From positions 124,001 to 188,000 of the forward strand of contig NW_025316729.1 of assembly GCF_910594005.1 (NCBI RefSeq): a DNA stretch of 64,000 nt, given 5' to 3'. A program made the translations under genes and the position numbers. The DNA is from Cervus elaphus (taxonomy: Eukaryota > Chordata > Mammalia > Artiodactyla > Cervidae). The notes under the pieces are model-generated. The model saw only the letters and a program-made list of their open reading frames with translations, was not told where the DNA came from and searched no databases. Of this stretch, positions 13,515 through 24,735 are shown in pieces (position 1 is the first letter of the stretch; the number at the start of each line of letters is the position of its first letter).

Positions 13515-15899
13515 CAAGCACCTCAAGAGGAGGCTTCTCTCAGCTCTAGCGATGTGAGAGAGACCCTGAGTTTGCGGCCTCAAGTGGTATGGACACCGCG
13601 ATGCCCTGACTCGAAATAAGGCCGGATATCCCTGCAGTGACTTAAATGCAAGCTCGTTTTGCATCTCCCAAGACGAAAGGATGTATGAATCCCCTGTGGA
13701 GACCACAGAGAAAGACATAGTTCCCCACTTCATTGCGAAAGGAGGGCTCACATCCTTTGAAAACTCCCGAGGTACGCGGAGAGCAGTGCCTCCAAAGGAG
13801 ATGATGCCTGACTCCTCGTGAAATTTGTTAGGAGACCCAAGATTCCTGTGGCACGTGGAATGGTACACTTGGTCTCCCCCTCAGCTGTAGAGGCGTCCCA
13901 ATTGCCCTGTCAAGCCTCGAGGAGAATGCCGAGTTGTCCCTCACAACTAGGAAGGAGTCCTGACGTCACTGAACAAGCACGTGTGTGGAAGGGCCATCCC
14001 CGTCGTAACTCGAGAATATACCCCAGGTTCCCGCCGCAACTCGAGAAAAACCATGAGACTTCCCGCTCGCCGCAAAATGAGGCCCGATACCCTGCACTGC
14101 GTGCAGAGCAATTCCCTGTTGCACATCACACATGAAAGGAGCCTTGATTTCCTTGATTGCACTCCAGAGAAACCCCAAGAACACTGTTTCAAGGCTAGAG
14201 GGAATGTGAGGTCACTGTAGCAACACGAAAGAGCTCCATGGACCAAGAATCAACTCGAGATGAGAGGTTAGTCCCTGGCTTCGACTCCAGAGGAATACCA
14301 CCTTACCACAAGCACCTCAAGAGGAGGCTTCTCTCAGCTTTAGGTATGTGAGAGGGACCCTGAGTTTGCGGTCTCAAGTGGAATGGACACCACGATGCCC
14401 TGACTCAAAATAAGGCCGGATATCCCTGCAGTGACTTGAATGCAGGCTCGTCTTGCATCTCCCAAGACGAAAGCATGTCTGAATCCCCTGTGGAGACCAC
14501 AGAGAAAGACCCAGTTCCCCACCTCATCGCGACCGAAGGCCTCACATCCTTTGAAAACTCCAGAGGTACGCGGAGATCAGTGCCTCCAAAGGAGACGATG
14601 CCTGTTTCCTCGTGAAACTTCATAGGAGTCCCAGGATTCCTGTGGCAGTTGGAAAGGGACCCTTGGTCTCCCGCCTCAGCTGGAGAGGCGTCCCAATTGC
14701 CCTACCAAGACTCGAGGAGAATCCCGAGTTGTCCCTCGCAACTAGGCAGGAGTCCTGCCGTCGCTGAACAAACACGTGGGTGGAAGGGCCATCCCCGTCG
14801 TAACTCAAAAATAAACCCCAGGTTCCCGCCGCAACTTGAGTAAAACCATGAGACTTCCCCTTCGCCGCGAGATGAGGCCCGATTCTCCTGCACTGCATGC
14901 AGAGCAATTCCGTGTTGCACATCAAACATGAAAGGAGCCTTGATTTCCTTGATGGCACTGCAGAGAAACCCCAAGAACACTGTTTCAAGGCTAGAGGGAT
15001 CCTGAGGTCACTGTAGCAACACGAAAGAGCTCCGTGGACCAAAAATCAACTCGAGATGAGAGGTTAGTCCCTGGCTTCGACTCCAGAGGAATACCACCTT
15101 ACCACAAGCACCTCAAGAGGAGGCTTCTCTCAGCTCTAGGTATGTGAGAGGGACCCTGAGTTTGCGGCCTCAAGTGGAATGGACACCGCGATGCCCTGAC
15201 TCGAAATAAGGCCGGATATCCCTGCAGTGACTTGAATGCAGGCTCGTCTTTCATCTCCCAAGACGAAAGCATGTCTGAATCCCCTGTGGAGACCACAGAG
15301 AAAGACCTAGTTCCCCACCTCATTGCGACCGGAAGCCTCACATCCTTTGAAATCTCCAGAGGTACGCGGAGATCAGTGCCTCCAAAGGAGACGATGCCTG
15401 ACTCCACGTGAACTTGATAGGAGTCCCAGGATTCCTGTGTCACATGGAAAGGGACTCTTGGTCTCCCGCCTCAGCTGGAGAGGCGTCCCAATTGCCCTGC
15501 CAAACCTCGAGGAGAATCCCGTGTTGTCCCTCGCAACTAGGCGGGAGTCCTGACGTCGGTGAAAAAACACGTGGGTGGAAGGGCCATCCCCGTTGTAACT
15601 CGAGAATATACCCGAGGTTCCCGCCGCAACTCGAGAAAAACCATGAGACTTCCCCCTTGCCGCGAGATGAGGCCCGATTCCCCTGCTCTGCATGTAGAGT
15701 AATTCCGTGTTGCACATCAAACATGAAAGGAGCCTTGATTTCCTTGATGGCACTCCAGAGAAACCCCAAGAACACTGTTTCAAGGCTAGAGGGATCCTGA
15801 GGTCACTGTAGCAACACAAAAGAGCTCCGTGGACCAAAAATCAACTCGAGATGAGAGGTTAGTCCCTGGCTTCGACTCCAGAGGAATACCACCTTACCA
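13515..15899 (+). repeat. Degenerating left HOR: A, B and B-like monomers M18-M20
   Basis: Monomers start at 13515 (A), 14309 (B 5' end) and 15105 (B-like 3' half). M18 follows M9 at offset 7155, including the 794-bp length typical of A. M19 keeps the B marks agctttaggt and ccacgatgccctgactcaaaa, but diverges after about 14500. M20 has a consensus-like 5' half and a B-like 3' half (cccccttgccgcgagatg, cctgctctgcatg), with private variants such as gtcggtgaaaaaacac at 15555-15570. The ordered 8-monomer pattern is not recoverable beyond this point. Confidence 0.75.
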
Positions 15900-16776
15900 C
15901 AAGCACCTCAAGAGGAGGCTTCTCTCAGCTCTAGGTATGTGAGAGGGACCCTGAGTTTGCGGCCTCAACTGGAATGGACACCGCGATGCCCTGACACGAG
16001 ATAAGGCTGAATATTCCTGCAGTGACTTGAATGCAGGCTCGTCTTGCATCTCCCTTGATGAAAGGATGTCTGAATCCCCTGTGGAGACCACAGAGAAAGA
16101 CCTAGTTCCCCACCTCATCGCGACCGGAGGCCTCACATCCTTTGAAAACTCCAGAGGTACGCGGAGATCAGTGCCTCCAAAGGAGACGATGCCTGACTCC
16201 TCGTGAAACTTGATAGGAGTCCCAGGATTCCTGTGGCACGTGGAAAGGGACCCTTGGTCTCCCGCCTCAGCTGGAGAGGCGTCCCAATTGCCCTGCCAAG
16301 CCTCGAGGAGAATCGCGAGTTGTCCCTCGCAACTAGGCAGGAGTCATGACGTCGCTGAACAAACACGTGGGTGGAAGGGCCAGCCCCTTCCAAACTCGAG
16401 AATATACCCCAGGTTCCCGCCGCAACTCGCGAAAAACCAGAGACTTCCCCCTCGCCGCGAGATGAGGCCCGATTCCCCTGCACTATACCCCAGGTTCCCG
16501 CCGCAACTCGAGAAAAACCATGAGACTTCCCCCTCGCCGCGAGATGAGGCCCGATTCCCATGCACTGCATGCAGAGCAATTCCGTGTTGCACATCACACA
16601 TGAAAGGAGCCTTGATTTCCTTGATGGCACTCCAGAGAAACCCCAAGAACACTGTTTCAAGGCTAGAAGGATCCTGAGGTCACTGTAGCAACACGAAAGA
16701 GCTCCGTGGACCAAAAATCAACTCGAGATGAGAGGTTAGTCCCTGGCTTCGACTCCAGAGGAATACCACCTTACCA
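15900..16776 (+). repeat. Expanded 877-bp monomer M21 (F-like 5' end)
   Basis: This is the only monomer far from 796 bp. Its 5' part is F-like (cctcaactgg, gaatattcctgc, tcccttgatg), as in M6. The extra 81 bases come from an internal tandem duplication at 16403-16564. Removing the extra copy gives a normal 796-bp monomer that keeps phase with its neighbours. Confidence 0.92.
16403..16564 (+). repeat. Internal tandem duplication, ~82-bp unit
   Basis: A segment starting tataccccaggttcccgc occurs at 16403 and again at 16484, 81 bases apart. In a normal monomer the segment up to cctgcac is 82 nt, so the first copy has lost one base (aaaaaccagagac instead of aaaaaccatgagac). The two copies also differ at aactcgcgaa versus aactcgagaa. 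The unit is about 2.65 subrepeats long, so it is out of register with the 31-bp lattice; replication slippage or microhomology joining is more likely than in-register exchange. Confidence 0.92.
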
Positions 16777-19700
16777 CAAGCACCTCAAGAGGAGGCTTCT
16801 CTCAGCTCTAGGTATGTGAGAGGGACCCTGAGTTTGCGGGCTCAAGTGGAATGGACACCGCGATGCCCTGACTCGAAATAAGGCCGGTTATCCCTGCAGT
16901 GACTTGAATGCAGGCTCGTCTTGCATCTCCCAAGATGAAAGGATGTCTGAATCCCCTGTGGAGACCACAGAGAAAGACCTACTTCCCCACCTCATCCCGA
17001 CCGGAGGCCTCACATTCTTTGAAATTTCCAGAGGTACGCGGAGATCAGTGCCTCCAAAGGAGACGATGCCTTACTTCTCGAGAAACTTGATAGGAGTCCC
17101 AGGATTCCTGTGGCACGTGGAAAGAGACCCTTGGTCTCCCGCCTCAGCTGGAGAGGCGTCCCAATTGCCCTGCCAAGCCTCGAGGAGAATCCCGAGTTGT
17201 CCCTCGCAACTAGGTAGGAGTCCTGACGTGGCTGAACAAACACGTGTGTGGAAGGGCCATCCCCGTCGTCACTCGAGAATATACCCCAGGTTCCCGCCGC
17301 AACTCGCGAAAAACCATGAGACTTCCGCCTCGCCGCGAGATGATTCCCCATTCCCCTGCACTGCGTGCAGCGCAATTCCGTGTTGCACATCACACATGAA
17401 AGGAGCCTTGATTTCCTTGATGGCACTCCAGAGAAACCCCAAGAACACTTTATCAAGGCTAGAGGGATCCTGAGGTCACTGTAGCAACACGAAAGAGCTC
17501 CGTGGACCAAAAATCAACTCGAGATGAGAGGTTAGTCCCTGGCTTCGACTCCAGAGGAATACCACCTTACCACAAGCACCTCAAGAGGAGGCTTCTGTCA
17601 GCTCTAGGTATGTGAGAGGGACCCTGATTTTGCCGCCTCAAGTGGAATGGACACCGCGATGCCCTGACTCGAAATAAGGCCGGATATCCCTGCAGTGACT
17701 TGAATGTAGGCTCGTCTTGGTTCTCCCAAGATGAAAGGATGTCTGAATCCCCTGTGGAGACCACAGAAAAAGACCTAGTTCCCCACCTCATCGCGACCGG
17801 AGGCCGCACATCCGTTGAAAACTCCTGAGGTACGCGGAGATCAGTTCCTCCAAAGGAGACGATGCCTGACTCCTCCTGAAACTTGATAGGAGTCCCAGGA
17901 TTCCTGGGGCAAGGGGAAAGGGACCCTTGGTCTCCCGCCTCAGCTGGAGAGGCGTCCCAATTGCCCTGCCAAGCCTCGAGGAGAATCCCGAGTTGTCCCT
18001 CACAACTAGGGAGGAGTCCTGACGTCACTGAACAAACACGTGGGTGGAAGGGCCATCCCCGTCGTAACTCGAGAATATACCCCAGGTTCCCGCCGCAACT
18101 CGAGAAAAACCATGAGACTTCCCCCTCGCCGCGAGATGAGGCCCGACTCCCATGCACTGCGTGCAGAGCAATTCCGTGTTGCACATCACACATGAAAGGA
18201 GCCTTGATTTCCTTGATGGCACTCCAGAGATACCCCAAGAACACTGTTTCCAGGCTAGAGGGATCCTGAGGTCACTGTAGCAAAACGAAAGAGCTCCGTG
18301 GACCAAAAATCAACTCGAGATGAGAGGTTAGTCCCTGGCTTCGACTCCAGAGGAATACCACCTTACCACAAGCACCTCAAGAGGAGGCTTCTCTCAGCTC
18401 TAAGTATGTGAGAGGGTCCCTGAGTTTGTGGCCTCAAGTGGAATGAACACCGCGACGCGCTGACTCGAAATAAGGCCGGATATCCCAGCAGTGACTTGAA
18501 TGCAAGCTCGTCTTGCATCTCCCAAGACGAAAGGATGTCTGAATCCCCTGTGGAGACCACAGAGATAAACCTAGTTCCCCACCTCATCGCGACCGGAGGC
18601 CTCACATCCTTTGAAAACTTCAGAGGTACGCGGAGATCAGTGCCTCCAAAAGAGACGATGCCTGACTCCTCGTGAAACTTGATAGGAGTCCCAGGATTCC
18701 TGTGGCACGTGGAAAGGGACCCTTGCTCTACCGCCTCAGCTGGAGAGGCGTCCCAATTCCCCTGCCAAGCCTCGAGGAGAATCACGTGTTGTCCCTCGCA
18801 ACTAGGCAGGAGTCCTGACGTCGCTGAACAAACACGTGTGTGGAAGGGCCATCCCCGTCGTAACTCGAGAATATACCCCAGGTTCCCGCCGCAACTCGAG
18901 AAAAACCATGAGACTTCCCCCTCGCCGCGAGATGAGGCCCGATTCCCCTGCACTGCGTGCAGAGCAATTCCGTGTTGCACATCACACATGAAAGGAGCCT
19001 TGATTTCCTTGATGGCACTCCAGAGAAACCCCAAGAACACTGTTTCCAGGCTTGAGGGATCCTGAGGTCACTGTAGCCACATGAAAGAGCTCCGTGGACC
19101 ACAAATCAACTGCAGATGAGAGGTTAGTCCCTGGCTTCGACTCCAGAGGAATACCACCTTACCACAAGCACCTCAAGAGGAGGCTTCTCTCAGCTCTAGG
19201 TATGTGAGAGGGACCCTGAGTTTGCTGCCTCAAGTGGAATGGAAACCGCGATGCCCTGACTCGAAATAAGGCCGGTTATCCCCGCAGTGACTTGAATGCA
19301 GGCTCGTCTTGCATCTCCCAAGATGAAAGGATGTCTGAATCCCCTGTGGAGACCACAGAGAAAGACCTAGTTCCCCACCTCATCGCAACCGGAGGCCTCA
19401 CATCCTTTGAAATTTCCAGAGGTACGCGAAGATCAGTGCCTCCAAAGGAGACGATGCCTGACTCCTCGTGAAACTTGATACGAGTCCCCGGATACCTGTG
19501 GCAGGTGGAAAGGGACCCTTGGTCTCCCGCCTCAGCTGGAGAGGCGTCCCAATTGCCCTGCCAAGCCTCGAGGAGAATCCCGAGTTGTCCCTCGCAACTA
19601 GGCAGGAGTCCTGACGTCGCTGAACAAACACGTGGGTGGAAGGGCCATCCCCTTCGTAACTCGAGAATATAACCCAGGTTCCCGCCGCAACTTGAGAAAA

Positions 19701-21552
19701 ACCATGAGACTTCCCCCTCGCCGCGAGATGAGGCCCGATTTCCCTGCACTGCATGCAGAGCAATTCCGTGTTGCACATCACACATGAAAGGAGCCTTGAT
19801 TTCCTTGATGGCACTCCAGAGAAACCCCAAGAACACTGTTTCAAGGCTAGAGGGATCCTGAGGTCACTGTAGCCACAAGAAAGAGCTCCGTGGGCCAAAA
19901 ATCAACTCGAGATGAGAGGTTAGTCCCTGGCTTCGACTCCAGAGGAATACCACCTTACCACAAGCACCTCAAGAGGAGGCTTCTCTCAGCTCTAGGTATG
20001 TGAGAGGGACCCTGAGTTTGCGGCCTCAAGTGGAATGGAAACCGCGATGCCCTGACCCGAAATAAGGCCGGTTATCCCTGCAGTGACTTGAATGCAGGCT
20101 CGTCTTGCATCTCCCAAGATGAAAGGATGTCTGAATCCCCTGTGGAGACCACAGAGAAAGACCTAGTTCCCCACCTCATCGCGACCGGAGGCCTCACACC
20201 CTTTGAAATTTCCAGAGGTACGCGAAGATCAGTGCCTCCAAAGGAGACGATGCCTGACTCCTCGTGAAACTTGATAGGAGTCCCAGGATTCCTGTGGCAC
20301 GTGGAAAGGGACCCTTGGTCTCCCGTCTCAGCTGGAGAGGCGTCCCAATTGCCCTGCCAAGCCTCGAGGAGAATCGCGAGTTGTCCCTCGCAACTAGGAA
20401 GGAGTCCTGACGTCGCTGAACAAACACGTGGGTGGAAGGGCCATCCCCATCGTAACTCGAGAATATACCCCAGGTTCCCGCCGCAACTCGAGAAAAACCA
20501 TGAGACTTCCCCCTCGCCGCGAGATGAGGCCCGATTCCCCTGCACTGCATGCAGAGCAATTCCGTCTTGCACATCACACATGAAAGGAGCCTTGATTTCC
20601 TTGATGGCACTCCAGAGAAACCCCAAGAACACTGTTTCAAGGCTAGAGGGATCCTGAGGTCACTGTAGCAACACGAAAGAGCTCCGTGGACCAAAAATCA
20701 ACTCGAGATGAGAGGTTAGTCCCTGGCTTCGACTCCAGAGGAATACCACCTTACCACAAGCACCTCAAGAGGAGGCTTCTCTCAGCTCTAGGTATGGGAG
20801 AGGGACCCTGAGTTTGCGGCCTCAAGTGGAATGGACACCGCGATGCCCTGACTCGAAATAAGGCCGGATATCCCTGCAGTGTCTTGAATGCAGGCTCGTC
20901 TTGCATCTCCCAAGACGAAAGGATGTCTGAATCCCCTGTGGAGACCACAGAGAAAGACCTAGTTCCCCACCTCATCGCGACCGGAGTCCTTACATCCTTT
21001 GAAAACTCCAGAGGTACGCGGAGATCAGTGCCTCCAAAGGAGACGATGCCTGACTCCTCGTGAAACTTGATAGGAGTCCCAGGATTCCTGTGGCACGTGG
21101 AAAGGGACCCTTGGTCTCCCGCCTCAGCTGGACAGGCGTCCCAATTGCCCTGCCAAGCCTCGAGGAGAATCGCGAGTTGTCCCTCGCAACTAGTCAGGAG
21201 TCATGACGTCGCTGAACAAACACGTGGGTGGAAGGGCCATCACCATCGTAACTCGAGAATATACCCCAGGTTCCCGCCGCAACTCGAGAAAAATCATGAG
21301 ACTTCCCCCTCGCCGTGAGATGAGGCCCGATTCCCCTGCACTGCATGCAGAGCAATTCCGTGTTGCACATCACACATGAAAGGAGCCTTGATTTCCTTGA
21401 TGGCACTCCAGAGAAACCCCAAGAACACTGTTTCAAGGCTAGAAGAATCCTGAGGTCACTGTAGCAACACGAAAGAGCTCCGTGGACCAAAAATCAACTC
21501 GAGATGAGAGGTTAGTCCCTGGCTTCGACTCCAGAGGAATACCACCTTACCA
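16777..21552 (+). repeat. Mosaic zone of six 796-bp monomers M22-M27
   Basis: Monomers start at 16777, 17573, 18369, 19165, 19961 and 20757; all are 796 bp and no higher-order period is evident. They look like relatives of later types. M25 carries the gatacgagtccccgg and ggcaggtgg block that defines type a. M22, M25 and M26 have ggttatcc and gaaatttcc. M23 combines gattttgccgcc and ccgcacatccgttg (type c) with gtcttggttctcc (type C) and cctggggcaagggg (type F). This makes the zone a plausible bridge between the left and middle HOR families. Confidence 0.8.
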
Positions 21553-24500
21553 CAAGCACCTCAAGAGGAGGCTTCTCTCAGCTCTAGGTATGTGAGAGGG
21601 ACCCTGAGGTTGTGGCCTCAAGTGGAATGGAGACCGCGATGCCCTGACTCGAAATAAGGCCGGATATCCCTGCAGTGACTTGAATGCAGGCTCGTCTTGC
21701 ATCTCCGAAGACGAAAGGTTTTCTGAATCCCCTGTGGAGACCACAGAAAAAGACCTAGTTCCCCACCTCATCGCGACCGGAGGCCGCACATCCTTTGAAA
21801 ACTCCAGAGGTACGCGGAGATCAGTGCCTCCAAAGGAGACGATGCCTGACTCCTCGTGAAAGTTGATAGGAGTCCCAGGATTCCTGTGGCACGTGGAAAG
21901 GGACACTTGGTCTCCCGCCTCAGCTGGAGAGGCGTCCCAATTGCCCTGCCAAGCCTCGAGGAGAATCCCGAGTTGTCCCTCGCAACTAGGCAGGAGTCAT
22001 GACGTCGCTGAACAAACACGTGGGTGGAAGGGCCATCCACGTTGTAACTCAAGAATATACCCCAGGTTCCCGCCGCAACTCGCGAAAAACCATGAGACTT
22101 CCGCCTCGCCGCGAGATGAGGCCCGATTCCCCTGCACTGCGTGCAGAGCAATTCCGTGTTGCACATCACACATGAAAGGAGCCTTGATTTCCTTGATGGC
22201 ACTCCAGAGAAACCCCAAGAACACTGTTTCAAGGCTAGAGGGATCCGGAGGTCACTGTAGCAACACGAAAGCGCTCCGTGGACCAGAAATCAACTCGAGA
22301 TGAGAGGTTAGTCCCTGGCTTCGACTCCAGAGGAATACCACCTTACCACAAGCACCTCAAGAGGAGGCTTCTCTCAGCTCTAGGTATGTGAGAGGGACCC
22401 TGATTTTGCCGCCTCAAGTGGAATGGACACCGCGATGCCCTGACTCGAAATAAGGCCGGATATCCCTGCAGTGACTTGAATGCAGGCTGGTCTTGCATCT
22501 CCCAAGATGAAACGATGTCTGAATCCCCTGTGGAGACCACAGAGAAAGACCTAGTTCCCCACCTCATCGCGACCGGAGGCCGCACATCCGTTGAAAACTC
22601 CAGAGGTACGCGGAGATCAGTGCCTCCAAAGGAGACGATGCCTGACTCCTCGTGAAACTTGATAGGAGTTCCAGGATTCCTGTGGCACGTGTAAAGGGAC
22701 CCTTGGTCCCCGCCTCAGCTGGAGAGGCGTCCCAATTACCCTGCCAAGCCTCGAGGAGAATCCCGAGTTGTCCCTCGCAACTAGGCAGGAGTCTTGACGT
22801 CGCTGAACAAACACGTGGGTGGAAGGGCCATCCCCATCGTAACTCGAGAATATACCCCAGGTTCCCGCCGCAACTTGAGAAAAACCATGAGACTTCCCCC
22901 ACGCCACGAGATGAGGCCCGATTCCCCTGCACTGCGTGCAGAGCAATTCCGTGTTGCACATCACACATGAAAGGAGCCTTGATTTCCTTGATGGCACTCC
23001 AGAGAAACCCCAAGAACACTTTATCAAGGCTAGAGGGATCTTGAGGTCACTGTAGCCACACGAAAGAGCTCCGTGGACCAAAAATCAACTCGAGATGAGA
23101 GGTTAGTCCCTGGCTTCGACTCCAGAGGAATACCACCTTACCACAAGCACCTCAAGAGGAGGCTTCTCTCAGCTCTAGGTATGTGAGAGGGACCCTGATT
23201 TTGCCGCCTCAAGTGGAATGGACACCGCGATGCCCTGAATCGAAATAAGGCCGGATATCCCTGCAGTGACTTGAATGCAGGCTCGTCTTGCATCTCCCAA
23301 GACGAAAGGATGTCTGAATCCCCTGTGGAGACCACAGAGAAAGACCTAGTTCCCCACCTCATGGCGACCGGAGGCCTCACATCCTTTGAAAACTCCAGAG
23401 GTATGCGGAGATCAGTGCCTCCAAAGGAGACGATGCCTGACTCCTCGTGAAACTTGATAGGAGTCCCAGGATTCCTGTGGCACGTGGAAAGGGACCCTTG
23501 GTCTCCTGCCTCAGCTGGAGAGGCGTCCCAATTGCCCTGCCAAGCCTCGAGGAGAATCCCGAGTTGTCCCTCGCAACTAGGCAGGAGTCATGACGTCGCT
23601 GAACAAACACGTGGGTGGAAGGGCCATCCCCATCGTAACTCGAGAATATACCCCAGGTTCCCGCCGCAACTCGCGAAAAACCATGAGACTTCCCCCTCGC
23701 CGCGCGATGAGGCCCGATTCCCCTGCACTACATGCAGAGCAATTCCGTGTTGCACATCACACATGAAAGGAGCCTTGATTTCCTTGTTGAGACTCCAGAG
23801 AAAACCCAAGAACACTGTTTCAAGGCTAGAAGGATCCTGAGGTCACTGTAGCAACACGAAAGAGCTCCGTGGACCAAAAATCAACTCGAGATGAGAGGTT
23901 AGTCCCTGGCTTCGACTCCAGAGGAATACCACCTTACCACAAGCACCTCAAGAGGAGGCTTCTCTCAGCTCTAGGTATGTGAGAGGGACCCTGAGTTTGC
24001 GGCCTCAAGTGGAATGGACACCGCGATGCCCTGACTCGAAATAAGGCCGGTTATCCCTGCAGTGACTTGAATGCAGGCTCGTCTTGCATCTCCCAAGATG
24101 AAAGGATGTCTGAATCCCCTGTGGAGACCACAGAGAAAGACCTAGTTCCCCACCTCATCGCGACCGGAGGGCTCACATCCTTTGAAATTTCCAGAGGTAC
24201 GCGGAGATCAGTGCCTCCAAAGGAGACGATGCCTGACTCCTCGTGAAACTTGATACGAGTCCCCGGATACCTGTGGCAGGTGGAAAGGGACCCTTGGTCT
24301 CCCGCCTCAGCTGGAGAAGCGTCCCAATTGCCCTGCCAAGCCTCGAGGAGAATCCCGAGTTGTCCCTCGCAACTAGGCAGGAGTCCTGACGTGGCTGAAC
24401 AAACACGTGTGTGGAAGGGCCATCCCCGTCGTAACTCGAGAATATACCCCAGGTTCCCGCCGCAACTCGCGAAAAACAATGAGACTTCCGCCTCGCCACG

Positions 24501-24735
24501 AGATGAGGCCCGATTCCCGTGCACTGCGTGCAGAGCAATTCCGTGTTGCACATCACACATGAAAGGAGCCTTGATTTCCTTGATGGCACTCCAGAGAAAC
24601 CCCAAGAACACTGTTTCAAGGCTAGAGGGATCCTGAGGTCACTGTAGCAACACGAAAGAGCTCCGTGGACGAAAAATCAACTCGAGATGAGAGGTTAGTC
24701 CCTGGCTTCGACTCCAGAGGAATACCACCTTACCA
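21553..24735 (+). repeat. 4-monomer HOR (b-c-d-a), copy 1
   Basis: Monomers start at 21553 (b), 22349 (c, 795 bp), 23144 (d) and 23940 (a); period 3183 bp. Type b has tctccgaagacg, aaaggttttctg and gaaagcgctcc. Type c has aggctggtcttg, cacgtgtaaagg and a one-base deletion (ggtccccgcc). Type d has cttgttgagactcc and cactacatgc. Type a has gatacgagtccccgg and aaaaacaatgag. The first ~100 bases of its b monomer differ from the later copies (gaggttgtggcc, ggagaccgcg), so the amplified unit probably begins inside this monomer. Confidence 0.9.
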
